Shown here one piece after another: positions 26,751 to 38,390 of a stretch of DNA of 64,000 bases. This DNA is from Mycobacterium paraffinicum (GTDB taxonomy: Bacteria; Actinomycetota; Actinomycetes; Mycobacteriales; Mycobacteriaceae): contig NZ_MPNT01000002.1 in NCBI RefSeq assembly GCF_001907675.1, forward strand, positions 307,319 to 371,318. The letters are read 5' to 3'. Position numbers and translations under genes: made by a program. The notes below the pieces were generated by a model, which saw only the letters and a list, made by a program, of their open reading frames with translations, ran no database searches and was not told the DNA's origin. Position 1 is the first letter of the stretch; the number at the start of each line of letters is the position of its first letter.

Positions 26751-26762
26751 GCCCAGGCCACA

Positions 26763-26809
26763 CAGCGGACCCTGGATCAGGTTACGTCGACCCAGCCCAG
26801 GGTCCGCTG
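26763..26809. terminator. Perfect 13-bp inverted repeat between padR and glpK 3' ends
   Basis: CAGCGGACCCTGG (26763-26775) and CCAGGGTCCGCTG (26797-26809) are exact reverse complements separated by 21 nt. The right arm encodes the QRTLG near the GlpK C-terminus; the left arm lies in the intergenic gap. The element can fold in transcripts from both converging genes. There is no U tract, as usual for mycobacterial terminators. Confidence 0.7.
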
Positions 26810-28294
26810 CACCGCCTTGCGCCAACCCTCGTAGCCGGCGGCGCGCTGTTCGTCGCTCCAGGCCGGCGTCCACCGCTTGTCCTCATGCCAATTCGCCCGC
26901 AGGTCGGACGGATCGGCCCAGAAGCCCACCGCCAGACCCGCCGCGTACGCCGCGCCGAGCGCGGTCGTCTCGGCGACCACCGGCCGCACCACGTCGACCC
27001 CCAGGACGTCGGCCTGAATCTGCATGCAGAGGTCGTTGGCGGTGATCCCGCCGTCCACCTTCAACACCTCAAGGCGCACACCGGAATCCGCCGCCATCGC
27101 GTCCACCACGTCGCGGCTTTGGTAGCAGATCGCCTCCAGCGTCGCGCGGGCGAGGTGTGCGTTGGTGTTGAACCGCGACAGCCCCACGATCGCGCCGCGG
27201 GCGTCGGATCGCCAATAGGGCGCGAACAGCCCGGAGAATGCCGGGACGAAGTACACCCCGCCGTTGTCGGCGACCTGACGCGCCAATGACTCGCTTTGCG
27301 CGGCGCCGCTGATGATGCCCAACTGGTCGCGCAGCCACTGCACAGCGGCCCCGGTGACCGCGATCGAACCCTCAAGCGCGTAAACGGGTTTGGCGTCGCC
27401 GAACTGGTAGCAGACGGTGGTCAGCAGCCCGTTGTTCGATCGCACGATCGTCTCGCCGGTGTTGAGCAGCAAGAAGTTTCCGGTGCCGTAGGTGTTTTTC
27501 GCCTCGCCCTCCGATAGGCACACCTGGCCCACCATCGCCGCGTGCTGGTCGCCGAGGACCCCGGTGATTGGCACCTCGCCACCGACCGGCCCGGTTTGTG
27601 CGGAGACGCCGTACGGCCGAGGCGACGACGACGGCGCGATCGCGGGCAGCATCGCTCGCGGGATGGCGAAGAACGACAGCAGCTCGTCGTCCCAGTCGAG
27701 GGTTTCGAGGTCCATCAGCATGGTCCGGCTGGCGTTGGTCACGTCGGTTACGTGCACGCCGCCGCGCGGGCCGCCGGTCAGATTCCACAGCACCCAGGTG
27801 TCCGGGGTGCCGAACAGGGCGTCGCCGCTTTCGGCGGCCGCCCGCACCCCGTCGACGTTCTCCAGGATCCACTGCAATTTGCCGCCGGAGAAGTAGGTCG
27901 CCGGCGGCAGGCCCGCCCTGCGGCGGATCACGTCTCCGCGGCCGTCGCGCTCCAGCGCCGACGCGATGCGGTCGGTGCGGGTGTCCTGCCAGACGATGGC
28001 GTTGTAATAGGGCCGCCCGGTGCGCCGATTCCATACCAGCGTGGTTTCGCGTTGGTTTGTGATGCCAAGCGCGGCAATGTCTTTGGCGGTCAAGTTGGCG
28101 CGGTTCAGCACCGACATCAGCACCGAGGAGGTGCGCTCCCAGATTTCGACCGGGTCGTGCTCGACCCAGCCCGCGCGGGGCAGGATCTGTTCGTGCTCGA
28201 GCTGATGGCGGGCCACCTCGGCACCGTCGTGGTCGAAGATCATGCAACGCGTGCTGGTGGTTCCCTGGTCGATGGCGGCGACGAACTCGGGCAC
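26777..28294 (-). CDS. glpK: Glycerol kinase
   Basis: 505 residues, full length for the family. FGGY kinase with N-terminal phosphate-binding motif [16 protein letters not shown], substrate region [26 protein letters not shown] (glycerol site), and the C-terminal ATP motif [18 protein letters not shown]. It phosphorylates glycerol to glycerol-3-phosphate. Positional orthologue of Rv3696c. It diverges from the GCS2-family gene with 85 bases between. Confidence 0.97.
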   Translation of the reverse strand: MPEFVAAIDQGTTSTRCMIFDHDGAEVARHQLEHEQILPRAGWVEHDPVEIWERTSSVLMSVLNRANLTAKDIAALGITNQRETTLVWNRRTGRPYYNAIVWQDTRTDRIASALERDGRGDVIRRRAGLPPATYFSGGKLQWILENVDGVRAAAESGDALFGTPDTWVLWNLTGGPRGGVHVTDVTNASRTMLMDLETLDWDDELLSFFAIPRAMLPAIAPSSSPRPYGVSAQTGPVGGEVPITGVLGDQHAAMVGQVCLSEGEAKNTYGTGNFLLLNTGETIVRSNNGLLTTVCYQFGDAKPVYALEGSIAVTGAAVQWLRDQLGIISGAAQSESLARQVADNGGVYFVPAFSGLFAPYWRSDARGAIVGLSRFNTNAHLARATLEAICYQSRDVVDAMAADSGVRLEVLKVDGGITANDLCMQIQADVLGVDVVRPVVAETTALGAAYAAGLAVGFWADPSDLRANWHEDKRWTPAWSDEQRAAGYEGWRKAVQRTLGWVDVT

Positions 28295-28379
28295 GTCAGG
28301 AGTTCATCATGGTCTGCCCGTCTCGACAAGCTCGCCACCTAGCTTGCGTTACCGACGGCTACCCTGTTGCATCGGCGGT

Positions 28380-29852
28380 GTGGGCGAAGAGGTCAAGCGC
28401 ACCACGTACAACAGCGCGCATCGGCGGGAATACCGGCGCAAGCTCCAGTTGTGCCTGGACGCCTTCGCGGCGATGCTGGCACAGTCGCGCTTTGACTCCG
28501 ACCAGCCGCTCACCGGCATGGAGATCGAGTGCAACCTGGTCGACGCCGATTACCAGCCGGCGATGTCGAACCGCGACGTGCTGGACGCCATCGGGGACCC
28601 GGCGTTTCAGCCGGAATTGGGCGCGTACAACATCGAATTCAACGTGCCGCCCCACGCCCTGCCCGGGCATACCGCGCTGGACCTGGAAGGCGAGGTGCGG
28701 GCCAGCCTGAACGACGCCGAGACCAAGGCCGGCCTGGGCGGGGCGCACATCGTGATGATCGGAATCCTGCCGACGCTGATGCCCGAACACCTGGCCACCG
28801 GCTGGATGAGCGACTCGCGGCGGTACGCCGCGCTCAACGACTCGATCTTCACCGCCCGCGGCGAGGACATCCCGATCGACATCTCCGGCCCCGAACCGCT
28901 GAGCTGGCAGGCCGTGTCGATAGCACCCGAATCCGCCTGCACCAGCATCCAATTGCACCTGCAGGTCGCGCCGGAGACGTTCGCCGCCAACTGGAACGCG
29001 GCCCAGGCGGTGGCCGGGCCGCAGCTGGCGCTGGGCGCCAATTCGCCGTACTTCTTCGGCCACCAGCTATGGTCCGAGACGCGCATCGAGCTGTTCACGC
29101 AGTCCACCGACACCCGGCCCGAGGAGCTGAAGTCCCAGGGCGTGCGGCCGCGGGTGTGGTTCGGCGAAAGGTGGATCTCCTCGGTGCTCGACCTGTACCA
29201 GGAGAACATCCGCTACTTCCCGCCCCTGCTGCCCGAGGTGTCCGACGAGGACCCGCTCGCCGAGCTGGCCGCCGGGCGGGCACCTCGGCTGTCCGAGATG
29301 CGGCTGCACAGCGGCACCGTGTACCGGTGGAACCGGCCGGTCTACGACGTGGTCGACGGGCGCCCGCACCTGCGGCTGGAGAATCGGGTCTTGCCGGCCG
29401 GCCCGACCGTGGTGGACATGCTGGCGAATTCGGCCTTCTTCTACGGCCTGTTACGCAGGCTTTCGGAGGACCACGATCCGGTCTGGGCGAGCATGGATTT
29501 CGCTGCGGCGCAAGCGAATTTCCTCGAGGCCGCGCGCAACGGCATCGACGCCCGGTTGCACTGGCCGGGTTTGGGCGACGTGCGGGCCACCACGCTGGTC
29601 CTCGACACGCTACTGCCGATCGCCGACGAGGGACTGCAACGCTGGGGCGTGGACGCGGAGGTGCGGGACCGATTCCTGGGGGTCATCGAGGGCCGCGCGA
29701 AGACGGGCCGCAACGGCGCCAGCTGGCAGGTGTCGACCGTGCGCGCGCTGGAAGACACCGGAATGCCCCGGCCCGCGGCACTGGCCGAGATGCTGCGCAG
29801 GTACTGCGAGCACATGCACGCCAACGAACCGGTGCACACCTGGGAGTCGTGA
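28380..29852 (+). CDS. GCS2-family glutamate-cysteine ligase-like protein (Rv3698-like)
   Basis: 490 residues if started at GTG 28380 (VGEEVKRTTYNSAHRREYRR); the open frame extends upstream to 28242 into glpK antisense, so the start is inferred. Carboxylate-amine ligase fold of the GCS2 type: GMEIECNLVD near residue 43, YNIEFNVPPHALPG, and the metal/ATP-site segment TSIQLHLQVAP. Homologues catalyse ATP-dependent gamma-glutamyl or similar amide bonds. Mycobacteria use mycothiol rather than glutathione and EgtA is encoded separately below, so the substrate of this second ligase-like enzyme is open. Confidence 0.82.
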   Translation: MGEEVKRTTYNSAHRREYRRKLQLCLDAFAAMLAQSRFDSDQPLTGMEIECNLVDADYQPAMSNRDVLDAIGDPAFQPELGAYNIEFNVPPHALPGHTALDLEGEVRASLNDAETKAGLGGAHIVMIGILPTLMPEHLATGWMSDSRRYAALNDSIFTARGEDIPIDISGPEPLSWQAVSIAPESACTSIQLHLQVAPETFAANWNAAQAVAGPQLALGANSPYFFGHQLWSETRIELFTQSTDTRPEELKSQGVRPRVWFGERWISSVLDLYQENIRYFPPLLPEVSDEDPLAELAAGRAPRLSEMRLHSGTVYRWNRPVYDVVDGRPHLRLENRVLPAGPTVVDMLANSAFFYGLLRRLSEDHDPVWASMDFAAAQANFLEAARNGIDARLHWPGLGDVRATTLVLDTLLPIADEGLQRWGVDAEVRDRFLGVIEGRAKTGRNGASWQVSTVRALEDTGMPRPAALAEMLRRYCEHMHANEPVHTWES

Positions 29853-30554
<702 letters not shown>

Positions 30555-30557
30555 TCC

Positions 30558-31706
30558 TCAATCCGACGTCGCCGCAGTAGCGGCGATCAGCGCCTCGGCG
30601 AAGGTCTCGATGTCCTCGGCCGTGGTGTCGACGTGCGGCGAGATCCGCAGCACCGGACCGGCCAGCTGCAGGGGCGCCCGCTGCACGCCGACGAAGGTGG
30701 TCAGGATCCGCCGCTCCGCGAGCAACCAGGACTGCACCGCTTGCGGGTCGGCGCCGTCGACGGGGGCCAGCGTGGTGATGGCGCTGGGCTCGTCGACCTC
30801 TTCGACCACCGCCCAGCCGGCCACATCGGCCAGCACCCGGCGGCTCTCGGCGCCCAGCTCGGCCAGCCGCGCACGCACGGTCTCCGGCCCGTAGGCCAAA
30901 TGCTCGCCCAGCGCCAGCGAAAACCCAAGCCGCGCAGCGACGTTTGCTTCACCGAACTCGAGCTGCTGGGCCACCGAGAACGACCCCGCGAGCCAATCCG
31001 GCGCCGCCAGCCGCGGCTGCAGGCCCTCCAGTAGCTCGCGGCGCACCGCGAGGGCCCCGACGCCGCGCGGCCCGGCGAACCACTTGCGCGACGACGCGTA
31101 GGTGGCGTCGGCGCCGACCGCGCAGTCCACCTGGCCCAGGGCCTGGGCGGCGTCGACGACCAGCGGCAGCCCCAACTCCCGGCACAGCCGCACCACCATC
31201 GACAGCGGTTGCACCACACCGCTGTGGCTGCCGACCGCGGTCAGGTGCACCAGATCGGGCGGGTCGGCCTCCAGCGCCAGCGCCGCGTCGTCGAGCGCCA
31301 GCCGGCCGTCCTCGAGCGTCGGCAGCAGCTGCCGGTCGAATCCATGGGCGGCCAGCAGCGCCAGGTTGGGGCCGTACTCGCCGGGCAGGCACGCCACCCG
31401 GCGGCGGTCCGCCGGCCAGGCGCCGAGCAGGAGGTCCAGGGCGTTCACGGAGCCCGTGGTGAACACCACCTCCGCGTCGGGCATGCCGGCCAGCGCGGCG
31501 AACGCCACCCGCCCGGCGTCGAGCGCGGGTGCGGCGGCCTCGGCCGCGACGTAGCCGCCGACTTCGGACTCGTTGCGCGCGTGCTGGGCGGCGGCGTCGA
31601 TCACGGCAAGGCTTTGACGCGAACAGGCCGCGCTGTCCAGGTGCAGCCCGGCCACCGGCAGGCGGGCCGCCCGCCATCGGTCGGCCAGCGAACCCGCGGG
31701 CGTCAC
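30558..31706 (-). CDS. egtE: Ergothioneine biosynthesis PLP-dependent C-S lyase
   Basis: 382 residues from GTG 31706, overlapping the egtD stop (GTGA). Aminotransferase class V fold; the PLP lysine lies in [16 protein letters not shown], with [13 protein letters not shown] upstream for the PLP Asp. EgtE removes pyruvate and ammonia from the hercynyl-cysteine sulfoxide to release ergothioneine, the last pathway step. Assignment rests on operon position (fifth of egtABCDE) and family. Matches Rv3700c by order. Confidence 0.93.
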   Translation of the reverse strand: MTPAGSLADRWRAARLPVAGLHLDSAACSRQSLAVIDAAAQHARNESEVGGYVAAEAAAPALDAGRVAFAALAGMPDAEVVFTTGSVNALDLLLGAWPADRRRVACLPGEYGPNLALLAAHGFDRQLLPTLEDGRLALDDAALALEADPPDLVHLTAVGSHSGVVQPLSMVVRLCRELGLPLVVDAAQALGQVDCAVGADATYASSRKWFAGPRGVGALAVRRELLEGLQPRLAAPDWLAGSFSVAQQLEFGEANVAARLGFSLALGEHLAYGPETVRARLAELGAESRRVLADVAGWAVVEEVDEPSAITTLAPVDGADPQAVQSWLLAERRILTTFVGVQRAPLQLAGPVLRISPHVDTTAEDIETFAEALIAATAATSD

Positions 31707-32668
31707 TTCACGGCCAACGACAACCCGAAGTCACCCGCGGCGTCCGTCCACCACCGGGTGGGACGCAGTGCCACGCCGGCCAATTCGGCGCTCACCCCGT
31801 CCGGGCGGAACTTGCACGATACTTCGGTGAGCATCTCCTCACCGGCCGCGAAATCGACGGTCAGGTCCAGCGCGTCGACGCGGACCCGCTGGGCGTGGCT
31901 GGAGCGCAACCACATTTCGATGCGTTCCTCCTGGGCGTTCCAGCGCGCCACGTGCTGGTAGGCCTCGACATCGAAGTCCGCGTCAAGTTGCCGGTTGATC
32001 ACCGCCAGCACATTGCGATTGAACGCCGCGGTCACCCCGGCCGAGTCGTCGTAGGCCCGCACCAGCCGGTCGGTGTCCTTGACCAAGTCGGTCCCCAGCA
32101 ACAGGCTGTCGCCGGGCCGCATCTGGGCGGACAGGCTCGAGAGGAACTCCGCGCGCGGTGCGGGTGTCAGGTTGCCGATGGTGGACCCCAGGAATACGAA
32201 CAGGCGGCGCCCGCCGGCCGGGATCTCGGTCAGGTGTTCCTCGAAATCGCCGCAGACGGCGTTGATTTCGACGCCCACGTATTCCCGTTGGATGGCCGCC
32301 GCGGCCGTCGAAAGGATGCCCGCGTCGACGTCGAACGGGACGAATCGGCGCAACGATCCGCGTTCGCGCAGCGCGTCCAGCAGCAGCCGGGTCTTCTCCG
32401 AGGTTCCACTGCCAAGCTCCACCAGGGTGTCGGCGTCGCTGACCGCCGCGATTTCGGCCGACCGGGCGCGCAGGATCTCCGCCTCGGCGCGGGTCGGATA
32501 GTACTCGGGCAGCCGGGTGATCTGATCGAACAAGTGGCTGCCCAACGAATCGTAGAACCATTTGGGCGGCAACGACTTCGGCGTCTGCTGCAGGCCGTCG
32601 AACACATCCCGACGCAGGGCCTGGTATGCGGAGTCGGCGGCCAGGTGGTTGGACAGTGTCAGCGTCAT
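31703..32668 (-). CDS. egtD: L-histidine N-alpha-trimethyltransferase
   Basis: 321 residues, the same length as the M. tuberculosis enzyme. DUF2260/EgtD methyltransferase with [16 protein letters not shown] (histidine-binding region with the conserved Tyr), SAM motif [19 protein letters not shown], and [14 protein letters not shown]. It methylates histidine three times to hercynine, the committed step. Start ATG 32668 overlaps the egtC stop (ATGA). Confidence 0.97.
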   Translation of the reverse strand: MTLTLSNHLAADSAYQALRRDVFDGLQQTPKSLPPKWFYDSLGSHLFDQITRLPEYYPTRAEAEILRARSAEIAAVSDADTLVELGSGTSEKTRLLLDALRERGSLRRFVPFDVDAGILSTAAAAIQREYVGVEINAVCGDFEEHLTEIPAGGRRLFVFLGSTIGNLTPAPRAEFLSSLSAQMRPGDSLLLGTDLVKDTDRLVRAYDDSAGVTAAFNRNVLAVINRQLDADFDVEAYQHVARWNAQEERIEMWLRSSHAQRVRVDALDLTVDFAAGEEMLTEVSCKFRPDGVSAELAGVALRPTRWWTDAAGDFGLSLAVK

Positions 32669-33378
32669 CGATAGCCTTCCGAGTGATCCAGCGGGGTCAG
32701 CGCGACTCCCGTCGCGGTGACCTCGACGAGGTGGCGGTCCGGCACTTCCTCCCAGCCGGGGTCGTCGTCGTAGGGCTCGCTGGCCAGAACGATGCCGTCG
32801 GCGCGCCGCAGGATCGACAGCGTGTCTCCCCAGGCCGTCGCCAGCAGGCGAGAGCCGTTGGCGGCCAGGATGTTGAGCCGGGCGTTCGGGTCGGCCGCCG
32901 CCACCTCGCTGATGGTCTCGCCCAGCTCGTCCAGGCCACGCTCGAAGATGGCCGCCGCGAGTAGTGCACTGTCGCAAACCGATTCGGCCTGCGAGGTGCC
33001 AGACAACACGGCGCGGTCGACGACGCCGTTGTGCGACAGCAACCACTGGCCGTCGGTGAACGGCGCCGTCGCGCTGGCGTCGATCGGCATGCCGACCGTC
33101 GCCGAACGCACGGCGGCGACCACGCAGTGGCTGCGCAGCGCCGCCGCGACGGACTCGAACGACACGTCACCCCACAGCGGTGCCTGGCTGCGCCAGCGGC
33201 GGGGTACTTGGCCTCCCGCGGAAGCGTCGAAAAACCCGACGCCCCAACCGTCGGCGTTGAGCAGGCCGTGCTTCTGCCGGCGCGGGGCATACGACTGGAC
33301 CCGCAGGCCGTACGGTGGATCCAGCACCAGCGAGGAGACGGTGACATCGGCCCCGAGCCAGCCCAGGTGGCGGCACAT
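32665..33378 (-). CDS. egtC: Gamma-glutamyl hercynylcysteine sulfoxide hydrolase
   Basis: 237 residues. Class II glutamine-amidotransferase/Ntn-hydrolase: the catalytic Cys2 follows the initiator (MCRHLGWLG), and DGWGVGF and HNGVVD motifs line the site. It removes glutamate from the EgtB product. Overlaps egtB and egtD by 4 nt each. Confidence 0.96.
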   Translation of the reverse strand: MCRHLGWLGADVTVSSLVLDPPYGLRVQSYAPRRQKHGLLNADGWGVGFFDASAGGQVPRRWRSQAPLWGDVSFESVAAALRSHCVVAAVRSATVGMPIDASATAPFTDGQWLLSHNGVVDRAVLSGTSQAESVCDSALLAAAIFERGLDELGETISEVAAADPNARLNILAANGSRLLATAWGDTLSILRRADGIVLASEPYDDDPGWEEVPDRHLVEVTATGVALTPLDHSEGYR

Positions 33379-34721
33379 CAGGCGAAGTCCTCGACGTCCC
33401 AAGCCAACCGGACGCCGGAGAAGATCTGGCGCCGGATCGGGTGGTCCCAATTGCGGAAGCTGGGCCGCAGGATGCTGGGCTCCACCGCCCATGAACCGCC
33501 GCGCAGCACCCGATAGTCCCCGTCGAAGAACGGCTGCGAGTAGCGCTCGTAGATCATCGGGACGAAACCGGGCCACGGCCGCAGCGGGGACGTGGTCCAC
33601 TCCCACACGTCGCCGAGCATCTGCTCGGCCCCGTACGCCGAGGCGCCGGCCGGGTAGGCGCCGACGGGAGCCGGGCGCAACGCCGCGCCACCCAGGTTGG
33701 CCAGGGCGTCGGACGGCGGCTGCGACCCCCAGGGGTAGCGGCGGCGGCTGTCGGTGGCCGGATCCCACGCGCAGGCCTTCTCCCACTCGATCTCGGTCGG
33801 CAGCCGGGCGCCGGCCCACGCCGCGTACGCCTCGGCCTCGAAGTAGGTGACGTGCTGAACGGGTTCGTCGGCCGGGATGTCTTCGACGTGACCGAACCGC
33901 GTGCGCGTGCGTGTGTCGGGGCTCCAGAACTGCGGCGCCGTCAGGCCGGCGCGCTGGCGATGCTCCCAGCCGCGCTCTGACCACCAGCGTGGCTGCCGGT
34001 ATCCACCGTCTTCGACGAAGTGCCGCCACTCGCCGTTGGTGACCGGCACCCGGCCGATCCGAAACGCGGGCACGTCGACGACGTGGGCGGGCCGCTCGTT
34101 GTCCAACGAGTACGGTTCGCTCACCGCGTCCACGCCCAACACGAACGGGCCGGCGGGCACCAGGACCGAGGTGCCGGCGACGCCGGGGCGACCGGGCGGC
34201 AAGGCCACTGTGTCGCGCAGCAGCGGGGCGCCGCTGCGCAGGCTCAACGCCTGCAACATGGTTTCGTCGTGCTGGTTCTCATGGCTGATGACCAACGCGA
34301 ACGGGAAGCTGTCGGCCTCCTCGGGCAGGGCGTCGAGGGCGTCGAGGGCCGCTGACCGCACCGTCCGGCAATATGCCCGCGCGCGGTCCGGCGGCAGCAG
34401 CGGCAGCTCGACCCGGCTCGCACGGGAGTGCACGAAGGCGTCGTAGAGGCCCTCGACCGCGGGCGGCAACATGCCCGGCCGGGCGGGGTCACCGGCCCGC
34501 AGCAGCCAGAACTCCTCCTGCTGACCGATGTGCGCGAGGTCCCACACCAGCGGACTCATCAGGGGGTCGTACTGCCGGTACAGCTCGGCGTCGTCAAACT
34601 CGACCAGCCGCAACGTTCGCGTCCGCGCCCGCGCTAAATCGTCGGCAAGGCTTGCCCGGCCTGACGATCGCAAGCGCGGCGCTGCCGTGCGCAGCGGGTC
34701 GGAATCGTCAGCGGAAGTCAC
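33378..34721 (-). CDS. egtB: Ergothioneine biosynthesis sulfoxide synthase
   Basis: 447 residues. N-terminal DinB-like domain with iron ligands ([16 protein letters not shown] near residue 60 and [12 protein letters not shown] near 155) and a C-terminal formylglycine-generating-enzyme/sulfatase-modifying-type domain ([40 protein letters not shown]). This non-haem iron enzyme uses O2 to join gamma-glutamylcysteine sulfur to hercynine. Overlaps egtA and egtC by 4 nt. Confidence 0.96.
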   Translation of the reverse strand: MTSADDSDPLRTAAPRLRSSGRASLADDLARARTRTLRLVEFDDAELYRQYDPLMSPLVWDLAHIGQQEEFWLLRAGDPARPGMLPPAVEGLYDAFVHSRASRVELPLLPPDRARAYCRTVRSAALDALDALPEEADSFPFALVISHENQHDETMLQALSLRSGAPLLRDTVALPPGRPGVAGTSVLVPAGPFVLGVDAVSEPYSLDNERPAHVVDVPAFRIGRVPVTNGEWRHFVEDGGYRQPRWWSERGWEHRQRAGLTAPQFWSPDTRTRTRFGHVEDIPADEPVQHVTYFEAEAYAAWAGARLPTEIEWEKACAWDPATDSRRRYPWGSQPPSDALANLGGAALRPAPVGAYPAGASAYGAEQMLGDVWEWTTSPLRPWPGFVPMIYERYSQPFFDGDYRVLRGGSWAVEPSILRPSFRNWDHPIRRQIFSGVRLAWDVEDFA

Positions 34722-35977
34722 AGCCCCCCTTGTGCCAGGCGCGCCACGGTGGGCGCGATGCCGTGCTGGATCACCTGATCGGAGAAGTCGTCACCGGGAC
34801 ATCGGCATCGCTCGACGGCGTCGAGCAACCATTGCATCGACTCCCTGAGTTCGGGCGGCGCCAGCTCGGCGGCGACGGCCACGCACTTGTTGGCCGCGGC
34901 GTACAGCCGCCGGTCACGCAGGCCCACCCGGGCCGCGGTGTCCCAGGCGGTGGCCACCGGCTCGACCGCCTCGGCCGCTATGTCGGCCGCGGCCGGGTTG
35001 TCGAGCAGGGCCGTCAGCGTGAACACCACGGCTGGCCAGAACTCGTCCGGCACGCTGTCGAGATAGCGGATTTCCAGCCATTGCCGCGGGCGCACCGGCG
35101 GAAACAGGGTGGTCAGGTGGTATTCCAAGTCGGCCACGGTAGGGCGGCGATCGCCGAGCAACACCCGCCCGTCCACCCAGTCGGCAAAGGGCACCCAATG
35201 GGTGACCGCGGCGGCGTCCGGGGCGTGCACCAGCATCACCGGGGCCTTGAGCGCGTAGCGCGCCCAGTCGGTGCCGGGTTCGTCGCCACTGGCGCCCAGG
35301 ACCGGCCCGCAGCGCGCCGAGTCCATCTGGCCCCATACCCACTGCCGGGTGGAGGCCCATCCGGTGAACTCGCCACGCAGCATCGGAGAGTTCGCGGCGA
35401 TCGCGATCATGGTGGGCCCCAGCGCGTGCGCCAACCGCACCCGCGCCGCCCAGCCGGCCCGCGGCCCGGCGTCCAGGTTGACCTGAATGGACGCCGTGGA
35501 CGTCATCATGGCCGAGCCCGCGTCGCCCGAGCGGCTGGACGCGAAGAACTCCTCCATCGCGCGGTAACGCGCGCCCGGATTGATGCGCTTGGGCGGGCGC
35601 AGCGGATCCGCTCCGAGGAACACCAGACCCAGCCCGGCGTCGGCGAACGCCGACCGCAACACGGACTGGTCGCGCCGCATCCCCTCGATGGCGCCGACCA
35701 CACCGTCGGCCGGTGGACCGGACAGCTCCACGGCCCCGCCGGGCTCCACCGTGATCCGGCTGCCGCCCGGCAGGTCGGGCAAGCCCGCCAACACCTCGCC
35801 GATCTCGGCCCAGCCGGGCCTGCGGTGCGGGTCGGCCGGGTCGTGGCAGTGGGCCTCCAACTCGAGACCCACGCGGCCCACCGGGGAGTCCGCCAGGCAG
35901 CCGTCGGCGATATAGCTCGCGGCGGCCTGGGAGTCGGTCATCTCGGCGCCCGCGGTAGTGATAGCGGCGAACGTCAT
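34718..35977 (-). CDS. egtA: Glutamate-cysteine ligase of the ergothioneine pathway
   Basis: 419 residues from ATG 35977, supported by an AAGGGA ribosome-binding site; the frame to 36040 is less likely. GCS2-family ligase with [14 protein letters not shown] near residue 37 and [15 protein letters not shown] in the ATP/metal site. It makes gamma-glutamylcysteine, the EgtB co-substrate. First gene of egtABCDE; all four junctions have 4-nt start/stop overlaps, so the pathway is synthesised as a coupled set. 35978-36144 holds no gene. Confidence 0.94.
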   Translation of the reverse strand: MTFAAITTAGAEMTDSQAAASYIADGCLADSPVGRVGLELEAHCHDPADPHRRPGWAEIGEVLAGLPDLPGGSRITVEPGGAVELSGPPADGVVGAIEGMRRDQSVLRSAFADAGLGLVFLGADPLRPPKRINPGARYRAMEEFFASSRSGDAGSAMMTSTASIQVNLDAGPRAGWAARVRLAHALGPTMIAIAANSPMLRGEFTGWASTRQWVWGQMDSARCGPVLGASGDEPGTDWARYALKAPVMLVHAPDAAAVTHWVPFADWVDGRVLLGDRRPTVADLEYHLTTLFPPVRPRQWLEIRYLDSVPDEFWPAVVFTLTALLDNPAAADIAAEAVEPVATAWDTAARVGLRDRRLYAAANKCVAVAAELAPPELRESMQWLLDAVERCRCPGDDFSDQVIQHGIAPTVARLAQGGL

Positions 35978-36144
35978 ATCACTATCCCTTCGGGCCTGAG
36001 CAAGCCTGAACACGCGTCCGCGGGCCTGTCTCCCCACCAAACGAAGGGGACGGTAACCGCCACTTCTTCATCTAGCAGATGGCTCCGACATATTCCCGAT
36101 CGCGCCGATTTTCAAGCCTGCCCGACCCGGCTCCGGACCCCCGC

Positions 36145-36798
36145 TCACTGACCCAGCGCATTCTGCATCGCCCCGGCCAGCACGTTGACCGCCGGCCCGG
36201 CGTTGCCAGATTGGCAGACTTTGGCCTGCAACAATACGTTTTCGCGCAGTCTGGTTTGATTGAAGCACCGCCGATCGGTGCCGGCTTCCTGCTTGGTCCA
36301 GTTCGCGTCGGCCGGACCGGGTGGCCCACCGTCGAACGACCACACCTGGGTGGCCCCGTTGTCCAGGTGCATCGCGGTGGTCTGCCCCGAGCAGCCGACC
36401 GTGCGATCCACCAGGCGGTGGAAAGCGCGACCCGCGGCGTCGTCGGTGGCAAACACCCCGACGGCCTGCTTGACGAAGTGCGTCTGGTCGTTGGCCGACG
36501 TCTGGGTGACGGCACCGTTGAACGATGCGAGGTCAGGGTCGTTGTACACCTCGGGCAACCCGATGTCGGCCCAGTTGTTGCACACCGGGACGTCCACCCA
36601 GTCGCCCTGCACCGGCTGGGTGAACACCGATTCCCAGCCCATCGGGCCGCCCACGATGTTGCCTACCGACCCCTTGCCCAGGACGGCGTAGTTCACCACC
36701 CCCGGGTCCGACGGGTGGGCGGTCGCGACGGGGAGCGCGACCGCGCCCCCGATGGCCAGGCCGATGGTGATCGCGGCCGCGCGAACCCGCATGGTCAT
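36145..36798 (-). CDS. Secreted/anchored PknH-type sensor-domain protein (Rv3705c-like)
   Basis: 217 residues. N-terminal signal or anchor helix AAAITIGLAIGGAVALPVATA (about 6-26). The mature part resembles the PknH extracellular sensor domain (VTQTSANDQTHFVKQAVGVF), with four cysteines (VPVCNNW, VGCSGQT, RRCFNQT, AKVCQSG) that in PknH-like folds form two disulfides. No kinase domain is attached; such stand-alone domains are common in mycobacteria and presumably bind an envelope ligand. Confidence 0.85.
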   Translation of the reverse strand: MTMRVRAAAITIGLAIGGAVALPVATAHPSDPGVVNYAVLGKGSVGNIVGGPMGWESVFTQPVQGDWVDVPVCNNWADIGLPEVYNDPDLASFNGAVTQTSANDQTHFVKQAVGVFATDDAAGRAFHRLVDRTVGCSGQTTAMHLDNGATQVWSFDGGPPGPADANWTKQEAGTDRRCFNQTRLRENVLLQAKVCQSGNAGPAVNVLAGAMQNALGQ

Positions 36799-36831
36799 TC
36801 AATCGATCATGCCAGGACGGCGGTGCGTTGG

Positions 36832-38280
36832 TCAGCCCCCGTTGCCGCGCACGCCCTCTTCGACCTTCTTGCCGAGGTCGGGGTCGACGTTGCGCCAGTA
36901 CTCGAACACCCGCGACAGCACCGGCTCCTTAACACCCTTGGAGACGTGGCCGATGATGTTGTGCGCCAACCGATCCCGGGCCGCATCGTCGAGGACGTCG
37001 CGAACCATGGTGCCGGCCTGACCCCAGTCGTCGTCCTCGGCGTGCAGGGTGTAGGCGGCGCGCACCATGTCGCCGTCGGCGTGCCAGCGCACCTCGGCGG
37101 CGCGCGCCGGGTCGGCGTGCGGTCCGCCGTAGGAGTTGGGCGCATAGACGGGATCGGACACGTTCTTCACCCGCATCGCCCCGTCCTTGGAGTAGCTGTT
37201 CACCTCGACCCTCGGTTCGTTGACCGGGATCTGCCGATAATTGGCCCCCAGCCGGGCGCGATGCGCGTCGGAGTAGGAGAAGCCGCGGGCCTGCAGCATC
37301 TTGTCCGGGCTCAGCCCGGTGCCCGGCACGGTGTTGTTCGGCTCGAAGGCCGCCTGCTCGATCTCAGTGTGGTAATCGGTGACGTTGCGGTTCAGCGTCA
37401 TCTTGCCGACATCGATCAGCGGGTAGTCGCCGTGCGGCCACACCTTGGTCAGGTCGAACGGGTTGAACCGATAAGTCCGGGCCTCTTCGTACGGCATGAT
37501 CTGCATCTTCAGCGTCCAGCTGGGATGGTTGCCGCCCTCGATCGCCTCGTAGAGGTCGCGCTGGTGGTAATCGCCGTCCTCGCCGGCCAGCCGGTCCGCG
37601 TCCTCCTGGGGCAGGAAGTCGATGCCCTGATCGGTGATGAAATGGTATTTCACCCAGAAGATTTCGCCGCCGGCGTTGATCCAGCTGTACGTGTGGCTGC
37701 TGTAGCCGTTCATGTGCCGCCACGACTTCGGGATGCCCCGGTCGCCCATCAGCCAGGTCACCTGATGCGCGGACTCCGGTGAAAGCGTCCAGAAGTCCCA
37801 CTGCATGTTGTGGTCGCGCACATTGCTTGCCTGCAAACGCTTTTGAGACCGGATGAAGTGCTGGAACTTCATCGGGTCGCGCATGAAGAAGACCGGGGTG
37901 TTGTTGCCGACCAGGTCGAAATTGCCTTCGCTGGTGTAGAACTTGAGCGCGAAGCCACGCGGGTCACGCCACGTGTCCGGGCTGCCGCGTTCGCCGGCGA
38001 CGGTGGAGAACCGGGCCAGCATGTCCGTCTTGGTGCCGGGCTGAAAGACCGCCGCCCTGGTGTATTTGCTGACGTCGTTGGTGACCTCGAAGGTACCGAA
38101 AGCGCCGCCGCCCTTCGCGTGCGGCTGACGTTCCGGGATGCGTTCCCGGTTGAATTGGGCCATCTGCTCGATCAGGTAATGGTCCTGCAGCAGGATCGGG
38201 CCGTCGGGACCGATGGTCAACGACCGGTCGTCACTGGGCGCAGCGATGCCGGCATCTGTGGTGGTGAAACGCTCCGTCAT
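36832..38280 (-). CDS. Haem catalase, small-subunit (clade 3) type
   Basis: 482 residues, typical of clade 3 monofunctional catalases. The distal His lies in [19 protein letters not shown], the Asn in [16 protein letters not shown], and the proximal haem-ligand Tyr in [21 protein letters not shown] ribosome-binding site precedes ATG 38280. It degrades hydrogen peroxide. It sits between the Rv3705c-like gene and the Rv3706c-like Pro-rich genes, a spot where I recall no catalase in M. tuberculosis, so it looks like a lineage-specific insertion next to the ergothioneine (redox) operon. Confidence 0.95.
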   Translation of the reverse strand: MTERFTTTDAGIAAPSDDRSLTIGPDGPILLQDHYLIEQMAQFNRERIPERQPHAKGGGAFGTFEVTNDVSKYTRAAVFQPGTKTDMLARFSTVAGERGSPDTWRDPRGFALKFYTSEGNFDLVGNNTPVFFMRDPMKFQHFIRSQKRLQASNVRDHNMQWDFWTLSPESAHQVTWLMGDRGIPKSWRHMNGYSSHTYSWINAGGEIFWVKYHFITDQGIDFLPQEDADRLAGEDGDYHQRDLYEAIEGGNHPSWTLKMQIMPYEEARTYRFNPFDLTKVWPHGDYPLIDVGKMTLNRNVTDYHTEIEQAAFEPNNTVPGTGLSPDKMLQARGFSYSDAHRARLGANYRQIPVNEPRVEVNSYSKDGAMRVKNVSDPVYAPNSYGGPHADPARAAEVRWHADGDMVRAAYTLHAEDDDWGQAGTMVRDVLDDAARDRLAHNIIGHVSKGVKEPVLSRVFEYWRNVDPDLGKKVEEGVRGNGG

Positions 38281-38390
38281 GTCGCTATCTCCTCGTTTGG
38301 TGGGCTGCCCTCGGGCATTGGCGACGAATACTTCTGCGCGCCAATAACTATGCTCCTTTTCTGGACCACGTCAAGAAACGCATGGTCGGG

